A stretch of DNA of 64,000 nucleotides. It comes from JANPBY01 sp963851405 (GTDB lineage: Bacteria; Actinomycetota; Actinomycetes; DATJPE01). The DNA lies in contig CAWKPB010000007.1 in NCBI GenBank assembly GCA_963851405.1, positions 248,001 through 312,000 on the forward strand, read 5' to 3'. Positions 16,826-25,706 of this stretch are shown here, in pieces. The number at the start of each line of letters is the position of its first letter. The first letter of the stretch is position 1. Under the pieces are notes generated by a model, which was not told the origin of the DNA, searched no databases, and saw nothing but the letters and a program-made list of their open reading frames with translations. The translations under genes were made by a program, and so were the position numbers.

Positions 16826-17524
16826 GTGTCCACCGTCGACTCGCCAGACGCGGGTGCCGCACACGGCCGCGGAGGTCTTCCCTCGTGGCTCACACCGCTG
16901 GCCGCTGCTCTCGACGACGTCCGGGGGGAGGACCTCACGCGCTTCCTGCCACCGGACGAGGGAGGTCGTGAGGCCGCCGTCCTCATCTTGGTAGGGCACG
17001 GCCCGGCCGGCCCCGACATCTTGCTCATCGAGCGTGCGCACGACATGCGGTCCCACGCTGGGCAACCGGCGTTCCCTGGGGGAGCCGTCGACGATGGTGA
17101 TGTCGACGCCGTGGCCGCAGCCTTGCGGGAGGCGCACGAGGAGACCGGGCTCGATGCCGCCGGGGTCCGGGTGATCCATTCCCTGCCGCGGCTGTGGCTG
17201 CCGCCGTCGGGGTTCGTGGTCACACCCGTGGTCGCCTGGTGGCACACTCCCTCACCCGTGCGGGCGGCCGACCCAGGCGAAGTGGCTGCTGTTCACCGGG
17301 TTCCTGTGCGTGAGCTTGCCGATCCCCAGCACCGGTTCAGGGTCGAGCACCCGAGCGGCTGGATCGGCCCCGCCTTTGGCGTGCGTGGCCTGGTGGTGTG
17401 GGGCTTCACTGCCGGGCTGCTCGATCGTCTATTGCTGCTGGGAGGGTGGGAGGACCCCTGGGACAGGACTCGAGTGCAGCCACTCCCACCGGACGCTGTG
17501 GCCCGACTTGAGGGGTTGGGCTGA
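16826..17524 (+). CDS. NUDIX hydrolase of the CoA pyrophosphatase type
   Basis: A 232-residue NUDIX enzyme. The stretch LLIERAHDMRSHAGQPAFPG matches the CoA-pyrophosphatase signature (LLxxRxxxxRxHxGQxxFPGG). It runs into the Nudix helix LREAHEETGL, whose glutamates bind the metal. It probably cleaves CoA, oxidised CoA or acyl-CoA into 3',5'-ADP and a phosphopantetheine. The start is GTG 16826, 8 bases after the nth stop; earlier codons in this frame run through nth. It lies 2 bases before marP. The same trio (nth, NUDIX, marP) occurs in mycobacteria. Confidence 0.88.
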   Translation: MSTVDSPDAGAAHGRGGLPSWLTPLAAALDDVRGEDLTRFLPPDEGGREAAVLILVGHGPAGPDILLIERAHDMRSHAGQPAFPGGAVDDGDVDAVAAALREAHEETGLDAAGVRVIHSLPRLWLPPSGFVVTPVVAWWHTPSPVRAADPGEVAAVHRVPVRELADPQHRFRVEHPSGWIGPAFGVRGLVVWGFTAGLLDRLLLLGGWEDPWDRTRVQPLPPDAVARLEGLG

Positions 17525-17526
17525 TC

Positions 17527-18726
17527 GTGACGACGGCCAGTCTGACGGGCTTCGACTGGGTGGTCCTGGCCCTGATCCCGATCATCGCGTTTGCGGGCTA
17601 TCGCCTGGGATTCCTGGTGTCGGCGCTGTCCTTCGGCGGATTCGTGCTGGGGGTGCTCGTGGGTCTCGCAGTAGCGCCCTACCTCCTGGGCGCCACCGAT
17701 CCGGGGCCAGTGAGGTCGCTGGTGGCCTTTGCCGTTGTCTTGGGTTTGGGTGTTCTCTTCCAAGCGGCGGGTTCGTTCGTCGGTGGCACAGCGCGCGAGT
17801 CACTCGAGGGCCGCTTCACCCGCCGCCTCGACGCTGGCTTTGGCGCGCTCGTTGCGCTGGTCGCGCTGATGGCTGGCGCCTGGCTGATCGGTCACGCGGC
17901 CTCGCGGGCCGGTGATCTCGCTTTCGCACAGTCGGCCAGGGACTCCCGGGTGGTTGCTGCGGTCGGCGCCTCGGTCCCCGTCGACCCCGACGCGTTGCTG
18001 GCCTCGTTCGCGACCCTGGTTAACCGGTCCGGCTTTCCTGCGGTCTTCGCTGGGGCCGGGCTGGAGATCATTGCGCCGATCCCCCCGCCCGACGAGAGCG
18101 TGCTGTTGGCCCCGGGGGTGCGCGCCGCGGCCGACCGGCTGGTGAAGGTCACCACCGAGGCGCCGTCATGTGGCAGGCAATTCGAAGGCTCCGGCTTCGT
18201 GTCCAGCCCCGGTCGGGTGATGACCAATGCGCACGTCGTCGCTGGCAGCGAGACCGTGCGCGTCAGCGTCGCTGGGTCGCCGCGGATCTATGCGGGGACC
18301 GTCGTCTACTTCGACCCGAAGGCCGATGTCGCCGTCGTCTGGGTCCCCGATCTGGCCGCCTCACCGTTACCCATCGGGTCGGACCTGGTTCGCGGCGACG
18401 AGGGGGTCGTCGCAGGATTTCCCGGTGACGGCCCGCTACGAGCGACGCCCGCGCGCGTGCGCGGACAGGTCCTGGCGGTCGGATCCGACATCTATGACGT
18501 GGCCGAGGTCGAGCGCGAGGTCTACTCGCTGCGCGCCAGGGTCCAGCCCGGGAACTCAGGAGGGCCGCTCCTGGATCCAACGGGGGCAGTCGTGGGTCTG
18601 GTGTTCGCGGCGTCGGTCTCTGACGCCGATACGGGGTACGCGCTGACGCCGGATGAGTTCCGGCCGGCGCTTCGCGCCAGCCGGACTGCGGAGGTCGCCG
18701 TTGCGACCGGCGCCTGCGCGGGTTGA
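17527..18726 (+). CDS. marP: MarP-like periplasmic serine protease with CvpA membrane domain
   Basis: A 399-residue protein. The N-terminal CvpA-type domain has four hydrophobic helices between residues 9 and 125. A chymotrypsin-like protease domain follows with H236 (TNAHVV), D267 (KADVAVV) and S344 (QPGNSGGP). C215 and C397 are placed to form the disulfide that controls MarP of M. tuberculosis, whose residues are nearly the same numbers (H235, D264, S343, C214-C395, recalled). MarP protects against acid and oxidative stress by processing cell-wall hydrolases outside the membrane. Its GTG start lies 2 bases after the NUDIX stop. Confidence 0.93.
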   Translation: MTTASLTGFDWVVLALIPIIAFAGYRLGFLVSALSFGGFVLGVLVGLAVAPYLLGATDPGPVRSLVAFAVVLGLGVLFQAAGSFVGGTARESLEGRFTRRLDAGFGALVALVALMAGAWLIGHAASRAGDLAFAQSARDSRVVAAVGASVPVDPDALLASFATLVNRSGFPAVFAGAGLEIIAPIPPPDESVLLAPGVRAAADRLVKVTTEAPSCGRQFEGSGFVSSPGRVMTNAHVVAGSETVRVSVAGSPRIYAGTVVYFDPKADVAVVWVPDLAASPLPIGSDLVRGDEGVVAGFPGDGPLRATPARVRGQVLAVGSDIYDVAEVEREVYSLRARVQPGNSGGPLLDPTGAVVGLVFAASVSDADTGYALTPDEFRPALRASRTAEVAVATGACAG

Positions 18727-18742
18727 GCGAAGCGAGGATCCC

Positions 18743-19654
18743 TCAGCGCGCTGAGCTGAGGAAGTCCAACAGCTCTCCGGTCACTGATTCCGGTGCTTCC
18801 TCGTGGACGAAGTGGCCAACGCCTTCAATCAGGCGCCAGCGGTGCTCTCCGGAGACGAACTTCTCGGCGCCTGCTGCGCTCGCTGGCGCCATGCTCCCGT
18901 CGAGAGCGCCATGGATTTGGAGGACTGGAGCCACGATGGGAGCGCTCATGCGTTGCGCATATCGGACCCCTCCCGGTCGGACGAGCGACCGGAGCACCCA
19001 CCGGTGGTACTCCAGGGCCGATCCGGCCATCCCCGGCCGGGCGAGCACGCGTCGGTAGGTCGCCTCGACCTCCGCGGAGGGCCAGCCGGGGCCGGACCAA
19101 TTGCGCAGGCAGGTCCCCACGAGTGCTGCCTGTTCGTCCACGAGTTGACGTTCAGGCACGAAGGGTAGAGCCAGTCCGACCAGGTCACCGGACTGGCGGA
19201 TCTGGCGCCGGCTCCTGGTGAGGGCGGCGCGAAGCCGGCGGGGGTGCGGCATCGATAGGACCGTGAGCGACCGGACAACATCGGGATGGAGAACCCCGCA
19301 CGACCAGGCCAGCCATCCTCCCCAGCCGTGACCAACGATGTGCGCCTCGGCGCGTCCTAGGGCTCGGATTGCGCCAGCGATATCTGCGGTCAGCGTGTAC
19401 GGCTCGTAGCCCGTGGGGGCGCGATCGGACCCGCCGTACCCGCGCAGGTCGAGGGCCACAGCCCGATATCCGGTCCGGGCAAGCTCAGGAAGCTGATCCC
19501 GCCAAGCCCACCAGAATTCGGGGAATCCATGCAGCAAAAGCACGAGAGGCCCAGACTCCGGCCCCGCCGAGACCGCGTGGAGTCGAATGCCGTTCGCGGT
19601 GACGGTCTGGTGCTGCCAGGGGCCGGCCGCATAGACGTCGGGATCGTCGGGCAT
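18743..19654 (-). CDS. Alpha/beta hydrolase, epoxide-hydrolase-like (EphE locus), nucleophile replaced by Gly
   Basis: A 303-residue alpha/beta hydrolase starting at ATG 19654. The oxyanion motif HGFPEFWWAWR, the DLRGYGGSD loop, a late Asp (IHGALDGSMAP) and the catalytic-type His (GVGHFVHEEAPE) are all present, as in epoxide hydrolases. The nucleophile elbow reads VGHGWGGW, where epoxide hydrolases have Asp (GHDWGG) and esterases Ser. With Gly there, classic covalent catalysis is not possible, so the enzyme may be inactive or use another mechanism. It corresponds by position to ephE (Rv3670, recalled). The frame is open to 19918, but that part overlaps the next gene. Confidence 0.82.
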   Translation of the reverse strand: MPDDPDVYAAGPWQHQTVTANGIRLHAVSAGPESGPLVLLLHGFPEFWWAWRDQLPELARTGYRAVALDLRGYGGSDRAPTGYEPYTLTADIAGAIRALGRAEAHIVGHGWGGWLAWSCGVLHPDVVRSLTVLSMPHPRRLRAALTRSRRQIRQSGDLVGLALPFVPERQLVDEQAALVGTCLRNWSGPGWPSAEVEATYRRVLARPGMAGSALEYHRWVLRSLVRPGGVRYAQRMSAPIVAPVLQIHGALDGSMAPASAAGAEKFVSGEHRWRLIEGVGHFVHEEAPESVTGELLDFLSSAR

Positions 19655-19680
19655 GGGGATGTGGTCGGGAAGTCCCCGCC

Positions 19681-20151
19681 TCAGGGACTGGGCGGGGTTC
19701 CGCCGTAGGAGGGGAACACGGTGTCGGACTCGGGGGCCACCGAATCGGTCGCTTCGGCGGCAGCCGCGGCTCGGTCGGTGAACACCTGCTTGGTCTTGGC
19801 CATTTCTTCCTTGGCCAGGGTCGGCCCGGACATCTTCTTGAAGCGGCGGTAGGCCAAGAAGGCGAGCAGCGCGGTGATCAACAGCATGACCACGCCAATG
19901 ATCAGGAACGCAGCCCACGGGTCCATCCCGGCCTCGACCAGCCCGTAGGCAGCCGAGAAGGCGAGCATCAGCAAAGCGAACAACGCAATGAAGATGGCGA
20001 GGCCAAACAGCCCGAAGCCCTGAGCGCCCCGTTTGGCTGATTGTGCGAGCTCGGCCTTGGCAAGCTCGACCTGCCCGCTGATCAGCGTGCGGATGTCCTG
20101 AACGGCTCCCGCGATCAGTTCGGAAAGGCGGGGCTCCGGTTCCGGGGTCAT
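19681..20151 (-). CDS. Actinobacterial holin-X family membrane protein (phage holin superfamily III)
   Basis: A 156-residue protein. An amphipathic N-terminus (LSELIAGAVQDIRTLISGQV) leads into two membrane helices near residues 48-75 and 80-103, then a basic segment (YRRFKKM) and an acidic, Ser/Pro-rich tail. This is the Holin-X/DUF1469 pattern, common as a single chromosomal gene beside nhaA or acs in actinobacteria. Despite the name there is no sign of a prophage, and its role is unknown. ATG 20151 is chosen because GAGGAGCGGGAG precedes it. The frame is open 20 codons further upstream. Confidence 0.82.
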   Translation of the reverse strand: MTPEPEPRLSELIAGAVQDIRTLISGQVELAKAELAQSAKRGAQGFGLFGLAIFIALFALLMLAFSAAYGLVEAGMDPWAAFLIIGVVMLLITALLAFLAYRRFKKMSGPTLAKEEMAKTKQVFTDRAAAAAEATDSVAPESDTVFPSYGGTPPSP

Positions 20152-20278
20152 CTCCCGCTCCTCACCGCTCGATGGTGGTTTCAATGCTCGGCCGAGTCGA
20201 CCGTTCCGCACCGATCATGCCGCAGGCGCGCCAAGTCCCGCTCCCACCCCCGTGATGCGCGGCACCCGACGAGCGCGA

Positions 20279-21526
20279 TCAAGTCTGTGCATCGCGCTCC
20301 TCCATCTCTCGGTAGTGGGCATTTCGGCCGCGCAAGATCAAGACGGCGACGGTGGCGGCTATCAGCGATCCGAGCAGGACACCCATCTTGGCCAGGTCAA
20401 GGCGGACCGGATCGCTTTCGTAGGCCAGTTCGGCGATGAGCAGAGAGACCGTGAACCCAATACCCGCCAACAACGAGACTCCGGCGATGTCCCGCCAAGC
20501 CAGATCCTCGGACAACTCCGCGCGAGTCAGCCGAGCGACGATCCAGGTGGCCCCGAACACGCCCACGAACTTGCCCAGCACCAGTGCGATGGCGACACCG
20601 TAGGCAGCCGGATCTCTGAGGAGGGCTTGGAAGGTGCCAAACGTCAACACGACTCCGGCGCTGAAGAAGGCGAAGATCGGGACCGCCACTGCCGCCGAGA
20701 GCGGTCGGAGTTGGTGTTCCAGGCGTTCGGCGGGGGAGTGTTCTTCGCCGGGATCCAGCCGTACTCGCGTCAACAGGCCCATCGCCACGCCTGCGATGGT
20801 GGCGTGCACACCCGAGGCGTGCACGAGGGTCCAGATGCCAAAGGCGAGCGGGGCATACACCCACCAGGTGTGGATCCGGCGGTGCTGGAGGTAGGCGTAC
20901 AGGCCCAGGCCGAGCGCTGCGCCCGCGAGCGGGATGAGCGCAATGCTGGAGGTGTAGAACAAGGCGATGATGGCGATTGCGCCCATGTCGTCCACTACCG
21001 CGAGGGTCAGCAGGAATGCCCGCAGGGCCGGGGGCAGCGAGCGTCCCACCACCGCGAGAACGGCCAAGGCGAACGCGATGTCGGTGGCCGTCGGGATGGC
21101 CCACCCATCGCCGGCGCCAGGGGCACCCCACGCAAACGCGACGTACACCAGGGCGGGCACGATCATGCCCGCGACGGCCGCGACGATTGGGAGAACCGCC
21201 TGGCTTCGGTCGCGCAAAGTGCCGACGAGCAGTTCGCGCTTGAGCTCGAGCCCGGCAATGAAGAAGAAGATCGCGAGCAGGCCGTCCGCCGCCCACTTCT
21301 CGATGCTGATGTTGAGATCGAGGGCCGCCGGGCCGATCTTGAACTGGGCCACCGTCTCGTAGAACTCACGCAGCCCCGTGTTGACGAAGACCAGGCCGAG
21401 GATCGCCGCCCCCAGCAGCAGCACCCCGCCGGTGGTCTCCTGCCGCAGCGCGTCGGTGATGAAGGCCCGCTCGGGCACGGGGATCCGGTCGAGCAGCCGC
21501 TGCGGCGTGGGTTTGGGGCTACTCAC
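20279..21526 (-). CDS. nhaA: Na+/H+ antiporter NhaA
   Basis: A 415-residue antiporter with about twelve membrane helices. The ion-binding aspartate pair is in LAVVDDMGAIAIIALFY, and the typical FFFIAGLELKRELLVG segment follows helix II. It exchanges cytoplasmic Na+ for external protons and keeps pH and sodium low. GTG 21526 is chosen because TAGGGT lies 7 bases upstream (leaderless pattern). Another GTG at 21568 has its only Shine-Dalgarno overlapping the codon. It is downstream of acs on the same strand, separated by a strong hairpin, so it is transcribed on its own. Confidence 0.94.
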   Translation of the reverse strand: MSSPKPTPQRLLDRIPVPERAFITDALRQETTGGVLLLGAAILGLVFVNTGLREFYETVAQFKIGPAALDLNISIEKWAADGLLAIFFFIAGLELKRELLVGTLRDRSQAVLPIVAAVAGMIVPALVYVAFAWGAPGAGDGWAIPTATDIAFALAVLAVVGRSLPPALRAFLLTLAVVDDMGAIAIIALFYTSSIALIPLAGAALGLGLYAYLQHRRIHTWWVYAPLAFGIWTLVHASGVHATIAGVAMGLLTRVRLDPGEEHSPAERLEHQLRPLSAAVAVPIFAFFSAGVVLTFGTFQALLRDPAAYGVAIALVLGKFVGVFGATWIVARLTRAELSEDLAWRDIAGVSLLAGIGFTVSLLIAELAYESDPVRLDLAKMGVLLGSLIAATVAVLILRGRNAHYREMEERDAQT

Positions 21527-21533
21527 CCCAATG

Positions 21534-21539
21534 ACCCTA
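21534..21539 (-). promoter_or_regulatory. -10 box for leaderless nhaA transcript
   Basis: TAGGGT on the minus strand with a 7-base spacer to GTG 21526. It fixes the start codon of nhaA. Confidence 0.5.
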
Positions 21540-21600
21540 TGCGCCGCGCCGCGAGCCCGCCCGGGCACTCCTCGCCGCCGACTCCTTGTCCATGCTCAGG

Positions 21601-21646
21601 ACACGCCGTCGTTGCCCTCCGACGTGAGTGGGCAGGGACGGCGTGT
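21601..21646 (-). terminator. Terminator hairpin downstream of acs
   Basis: ACACGCCGTC (21601-21610) pairs perfectly with GACGGCGTGT (21637-21646). A second inner stem, TGCCC/GGGCA, sits in the loop. It lies 20 bases after the acs stop and before the nhaA promoter. There is no T-run, as is usual for actinobacterial terminators. Confidence 0.7.
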
Positions 21647-21665
21647 CGTGGGTAGTGGGGTGGTC

Positions 21666-23639
21666 CTACTCCTCGGTGCCTGCGTCTAGGCCTTCACCAA
21701 TCAAGGCCATGACGGCGGGGTCGGCGAGGGTGGTGACGTCGCCGAGTTCGCGGTGCTCTGCTACGTCGCGGAGCAGGCGGCGCATGATCTTTCCGGAGCG
21801 CGTCTTCGGAAGTTCGGCCACGAGCAGGATCTGGCGTGGCTTGGCAATCGGTCCGATCTCTTGGGCGACGTGGTTGCGAAGCTCCTGCAGGAAGGCGGCT
21901 CCCTCCTCCGGCGTGGTTCCTGCGTCAGCGCTACCGCGGATGATGACGAAGGCCACGATCCCCTGTCCGGTCACGGCATCGGACGCGCCAACCACGGCCG
22001 CCTCTGCGACCGACGGGTGCGACACCAAGGCCGACTCGACCTCGGTTGTTGAGATGTTGTGTCCGGAGACGAGCATCACGTCGTCGACGCGACCAAGCAG
22101 CCACAGGTCCCCGTCGTCGTCCTTCTTGGCCCCGTCCCCTGCAAAGTAGCGGCCAGGGAAGCGGGACCAGTAGGTGTCGATGTAGCGCTGGTCGTCGCCC
22201 CAGATGCCACGAAGCATGGATGGCCAGGGCTCGGTGAGGACCAGGTATCCCCCGCCTCCGTCGGGCACCGAGGTGCCGGAGTCGTCGACGACATCGACCC
22301 CGACTCCGGGCAGAGCGCGCATGGCGGAGCCAGGCTTGGCCACCGTGACTCCGGGGAGCGGGCTGATCATGATGGCTCCTGTCTCGGTTTGCCACCACGT
22401 GTCAACGACTGGGACCCCATCGCCACCGATGACCCGGCGGTACCAGATCCAGGCCTCGGGGTTGATCGGCTCGCCCACCGAGCCGAGCAGCCGGATGGAG
22501 GTCAAGTCGAAGTCGGCGGGGATCTGCTCGCCCCACTTCATGAAGGTACGGATGGCTGTCGGCGCTGTGTAGAACAGCGACACGCGGTACTTCTCCACGA
22601 TCTCCCAGAACCGCCCCTGGTGTGGGGTGTCAGGGGTTCCCTCGTACATCACCTGGGTCGCCCGGTTTGCCATCGGTCCGTAGACGATGTAGCTGTGTCC
22701 GGTCACCCAGCCGACGTCGGCCGTGCACCAAAAGACGTCGGTGTCCGGCTTGAGGTCGAACACGTTCCGATGCGTATAGGCCGCCTGGGTCAGGTATCCG
22801 CCGGTGGTGTGCAGGATGCCCTTTGGCTTTCCGGTGGTCCCAGACGTGTAGAGGATGAACAGCGGATGCTCGGCGTCGAACGCCTCGGCTTGATGCGTCT
22901 GCGGCTGTGCGTCGAGCGCCTCGTGCCACCAGACGTCGCGCCCTGGCGTCCAAGCCACCTCTTGCCCGGTTCGGCGTACGACGAGGACGTGGCGGACGGA
23001 GCCGGCGCTGGCGGCCACGGCGGCATCTACGGCTGGCTTCAGAGCGCTCGCCGTCCCACGCCGGTATCCGCCATCCGACGTGATGACCACGCTTGCCTGG
23101 GCGTCATCGATGCGCGATCTGAGCGCTTCGCTGGAGAAGCCGCCGAACACGACCGAGTGAGGAGCCCCGATTCGGGCGCAGGCGAGCATGGCGATCGCTG
23201 CCTCGGGAATCATCGGGAGATAGATCGCCACGCGGTCGCCCGCCTGGACACCGAGCGCGGTCAAGGCGTTCGCCGCCTGGGACACCTCGCGCAGCAAGTC
23301 CGCGTAGGTGACGGTTCGGATATCCCCCGGCTCGCCCTCGAAATGGATGGCGACTTGATCACCATGTCCGGCCTCGACATGACGGTCGATGCAGTTCACG
23401 GCCACGTTGAGGCGCCCACCGATGAACCACCGGGAGAACGGCGCTGCCGACCAGTCGAGGACCTGGTCCCACGGCTGGGCCCAGTCCAAGGCGCGGGCCT
23501 GATCGGCCCAGAAGGCCACGTGGTCGGCGTCGGCTTCGCGGTAGAGATCTGCGGTGGCGTTGGCCGCCGCCGCAAATTCGGCACTTGGTGCGAAGTGACG
23601 GTTTTCGGTCAGGAGGTTCTCGAGAGCTTCGTGGGTCAA
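21666..23639 (-). CDS. acs: Acetyl-CoA synthetase
   Basis: A 657-residue AMP-forming enzyme that converts acetate, ATP and CoA to acetyl-CoA. The P-loop-like YTSGTTGKPKGILHTTGGYL region is near residues 263-282, the DTWWQTETGA adenylate motif near 415, the hinge and GRVDDVMLVSGHNISTTEVE near 515, and the acetylatable Lys in PKTRSGKIMRR near 612. The TTG start has AAGGAG 5 bases upstream, which decides it. It is divergent from the conserved gene at 23723. Length and all motifs are complete. Confidence 0.96.
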   Translation of the reverse strand: MTHEALENLLTENRHFAPSAEFAAAANATADLYREADADHVAFWADQARALDWAQPWDQVLDWSAAPFSRWFIGGRLNVAVNCIDRHVEAGHGDQVAIHFEGEPGDIRTVTYADLLREVSQAANALTALGVQAGDRVAIYLPMIPEAAIAMLACARIGAPHSVVFGGFSSEALRSRIDDAQASVVITSDGGYRRGTASALKPAVDAAVAASAGSVRHVLVVRRTGQEVAWTPGRDVWWHEALDAQPQTHQAEAFDAEHPLFILYTSGTTGKPKGILHTTGGYLTQAAYTHRNVFDLKPDTDVFWCTADVGWVTGHSYIVYGPMANRATQVMYEGTPDTPHQGRFWEIVEKYRVSLFYTAPTAIRTFMKWGEQIPADFDLTSIRLLGSVGEPINPEAWIWYRRVIGGDGVPVVDTWWQTETGAIMISPLPGVTVAKPGSAMRALPGVGVDVVDDSGTSVPDGGGGYLVLTEPWPSMLRGIWGDDQRYIDTYWSRFPGRYFAGDGAKKDDDGDLWLLGRVDDVMLVSGHNISTTEVESALVSHPSVAEAAVVGASDAVTGQGIVAFVIIRGSADAGTTPEEGAAFLQELRNHVAQEIGPIAKPRQILLVAELPKTRSGKIMRRLLRDVAEHRELGDVTTLADPAVMALIGEGLDAGTEE

Positions 23640-23722
23640 GATCGCTCCTTGGCTCGGTCGCCTGCTGGTGGTCGGGCGGTGCTGCTCTCACGCTAGAGGC
23701 GTGGCCAGGATAGAAACAGGGG

Positions 23723-24523
23723 GTGCAGCCCTTCGCGGACCCCTTCGTTCCCCTGTCCCGACTCCCAGGGGTGTTCGAGGCTGTCGACGCAGCCCGCGGG
23801 TCGGTGGACGCGTTGTTGCGCGAACTGCGTGTGCCAGAGGTTCGGCCGCTGGTGGTCGAGGTGACCGCGGAAGCCGTTCGAATCGGTGCCTGGGCCTCGG
23901 CCGCTCTGGACGGACGCGAGGGCCCGCTCGAGACCTTCGTGGCCCCCGTCGCCGATCGGTTCGGGGCGGGTGCATTGCGGCTTGGGGCCGAGCTGTCGTC
24001 CTTGGCCGGAGCCTGGTCTGCGGCGCCTTTGCAGGCCATGGCTCGGATGCACGTCCTCAGTGCCGCAGGGGGCGTAGACGAGGCCGAGTTGGGTCGACCC
24101 GTGAGCGTTGAGTCGGCCGCCCGGCTCGAGGGGCTGTCCGAGGTGGTCTCCAGGCCGACCGCGGCACCCGCCGTGGTCGTGGCCGCGATCGTGCAGGGCG
24201 AGGTCCTGGCCGTCCAGGCTTTCGGTGCCGAATCCGGGCTGGTGGCCCGCGCAGCCTCCCGTTGCGTGCTGATGACGCGGGGCGTGGATCCGCGGGCCGC
24301 CTCGATTCCGGAGTTGGGTCACCTCGAGCAGGGCAAGGAGAAGTACGAACGGGCGCTCGCGGGCTACCGCAGCGGGAGCACCGAGGGTGTTGTGGAGTGG
24401 ATCGTGCATTGCGCCCAGGCGGTTGCGCTCGGGGGGCAGGCTGGCCGTCGCGTCAGTGCAGACGTGCGGGCGGCGCTCCGCACGGGGGGTCGGAGCGCCG
24501 CCACTAACCGTCAGTCTGGGTGA
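23723..24523 (+). CDS. Conserved actinobacterial protein divergent from acs (Fic-like N-terminus, unknown function)
   Basis: A 266-residue, mostly alpha-helical soluble protein. It starts LSRLPGVFEAVDAARGSVDALLRELR and continues with EVTAEAVRIGAWASAALDG, in which the helix-turn resembles the N-terminal part of Fic-type proteins (the A-L-D/S-G segment). The Fic catalytic motif HxFxxGN is absent. Genes like this occur next to acs in many actinobacteria and are sometimes annotated as oxidoreductase, but no NAD(P)- or flavin-binding motif is visible. I cannot assign a function. The start GTG 23723 follows a purine-rich ACAGGGG. Confidence 0.6.
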   Translation: MQPFADPFVPLSRLPGVFEAVDAARGSVDALLRELRVPEVRPLVVEVTAEAVRIGAWASAALDGREGPLETFVAPVADRFGAGALRLGAELSSLAGAWSAAPLQAMARMHVLSAAGGVDEAELGRPVSVESAARLEGLSEVVSRPTAAPAVVVAAIVQGEVLAVQAFGAESGLVARAASRCVLMTRGVDPRAASIPELGHLEQGKEKYERALAGYRSGSTEGVVEWIVHCAQAVALGGQAGRRVSADVRAALRTGGRSAATNRQSG

Positions 24524-24545
24524 CCAGGCGTGCTCTCCTCGTAGT

Positions 24546-24573
24546 CGTCGGGACGGTACAAGCCCGTCCGACG
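24546..24573. terminator. Hairpin between convergent genes (possible bidirectional terminator)
   Basis: CGTCG-g-GACGG pairs with CCGTCCGACG around a 7-base loop (TACAAGC): ten pairs with one bulged G. It starts 23 bases after the stop of the gene at 23723 and is in the 243-base gap before the convergent HAD gene. The rest of this gap holds only GC-rich sequence with weak hairpins and no open frame I would support. Confidence 0.5.
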
Positions 24574-24766
24574 GCCCTGACGTGGGCTGATCGCCGCGTG
24601 GGTGCCCAGGTGCCGGCCCCTCTTTGATACTCGCCTCCCGGGGCGAAGGGAACCCCTAGGCGGCGTGTCGTCAGGCGGAGACCTGATGTCGTCCGCTCAG
24701 CGACACAGGCCACCCGTGGGCCACCCGGTGGGCACCCCGACGTTCATCCGGTGCGGCCGCAGGGGC

Positions 24767-25570
24767 TCAGACGGTCGATTTGGCCCGGTGCCGGAGGTAC
24801 CAGACGAGTCCGGCGGTCGCCGCGCTCGCCACCACCACCGCAGTGGCCGTTTGTCGCGCGGGCATGTCGTTGACGTGGGGCAGCCTGCGGCGAAGGCCGA
24901 TGGGAGTGGCGAAGGTCAGGATCGGCCACCCGCGTTCCTCGGCGATCGCGCGTAGTCCCTTGTCCGGGTTGACCGCGGCGGGAAACCCGACGGTCTCGAG
25001 CATCGGCGCGTCGGTCTCGGAATCGCTGTAGGCGTAGGAGGTCGCGAGGTCGTAGCCCTCGCGTTCTGCTAGCTCCTGGATCGCTTCGGCCTTGAACGGG
25101 CCGTAGGCGTAGAACTCGATGTCGCCGGTGTAGCAGCCGTCTTCGACGACCATGAGGGTGGCGATGACACCATCGGCGCCGAGGAGGGCTCCGATCGGCC
25201 CCACGATCTCGGCCCCGCTGCTGCTGACGATGATGACCTCGCGCCCCGCCGCATGATGCTCCTCGATGAGGGCGGCCGCCTCGGCGTAGATGAGCGGGTC
25301 GATCAGATCGTGCAGGGTCTCAGCCACGATGGCTCGAACTTGGTCAACGTCCCATCCGGCGCACAAAGCCGAGAGGTACTCCCGCATCCGCTCGAGCTGG
25401 TCGTGATCGGCGCCGTTCATGACGTACACGAATTGCGCGAACGCGCTGCGCAGGACCGCTCGGCGGTTGATCAACCCGGCCCGGCTGAACGAACGGCTGA
25501 AGGCCAGCGTGCTGGACTTGGCGATGATCGTCTTGTCCAGATCGAAGAACGCGGCGCTGCGGCTGGTCAC
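24767..25570 (-). CDS. HAD-IB family phosphatase with C-terminal membrane helix
   Basis: A 267-residue protein of the SerB-like HAD subfamily IB. Motif I is AAFFDLDKTIIAKSS, motif II is VSSSG with a Ser in the conserved position, and motif III/IV is YSDSETDAPML with the preceding Lys in GPFKAEAI. A hydrophobic segment (TAVVVASAATAGLVWYLR) near the C-terminus likely anchors it. Members of this family dephosphorylate small or lipid phosphates; the substrate here is unknown. It matches Rv3661 by position (recalled). GTG 25570 is chosen because TAGCAT lies 7 bases upstream; the frame is open to 25633. Confidence 0.85.
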   Translation of the reverse strand: MTSRSAAFFDLDKTIIAKSSTLAFSRSFSRAGLINRRAVLRSAFAQFVYVMNGADHDQLERMREYLSALCAGWDVDQVRAIVAETLHDLIDPLIYAEAAALIEEHHAAGREVIIVSSSGAEIVGPIGALLGADGVIATLMVVEDGCYTGDIEFYAYGPFKAEAIQELAEREGYDLATSYAYSDSETDAPMLETVGFPAAVNPDKGLRAIAEERGWPILTFATPIGLRRRLPHVNDMPARQTATAVVVASAATAGLVWYLRHRAKSTV

Positions 25571-25577
25571 GCCCTCG

Positions 25578-25583
25578 ATGCTA
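25578..25583 (-). promoter_or_regulatory. -10 box for leaderless HAD phosphatase transcript
   Basis: TAGCAT on the minus strand, 7 bases before GTG 25570. It supports this start over the GTG at 25633. Confidence 0.5.
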
Positions 25584-25660
25584 AGACCTCGCTGGCGGGA
25601 AAGCCGGTCGCCAAGGCCCGTCGGGAGGCTCACCCCTCGCCTCTAGATGTGTCGATCTGA

Positions 25661-25673
25661 TCACGAGTCGTGA
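25661..25673. repeat. 13-base perfect palindrome upstream of the 6C RNA
   Basis: TCACGA-G-TCGTGA lies about 80 bases upstream of the predicted 6C RNA start and about 80 bases upstream of the HAD promoter. It shares the TCAC-N5-GTGA core with the palindromes at 9164 and 25880. Confidence 0.5.
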
Positions 25674-25706
25674 CAAGTTCACCCGAATAGCGCACAGTCC
25701 TGGGGT

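Noticed and set aside
19681..20151. Prophage or tailocin remnant, because of the holin-like protein
   Set aside because: Holin-X proteins are chromosomal in actinobacteria; no other phage gene or att-like repeat is present.
20252..21655. A 467-residue open frame on the plus strand opposite nhaA
   Set aside because: Composition is Arg/Gly/Glu-rich low complexity typical of antisense frames in high-GC DNA. nhaA on the other strand has all family motifs.
22059..23696. A 545-residue open frame on the plus strand opposite acs
   Set aside because: It is a shadow of acs; no domain or start signal is visible.
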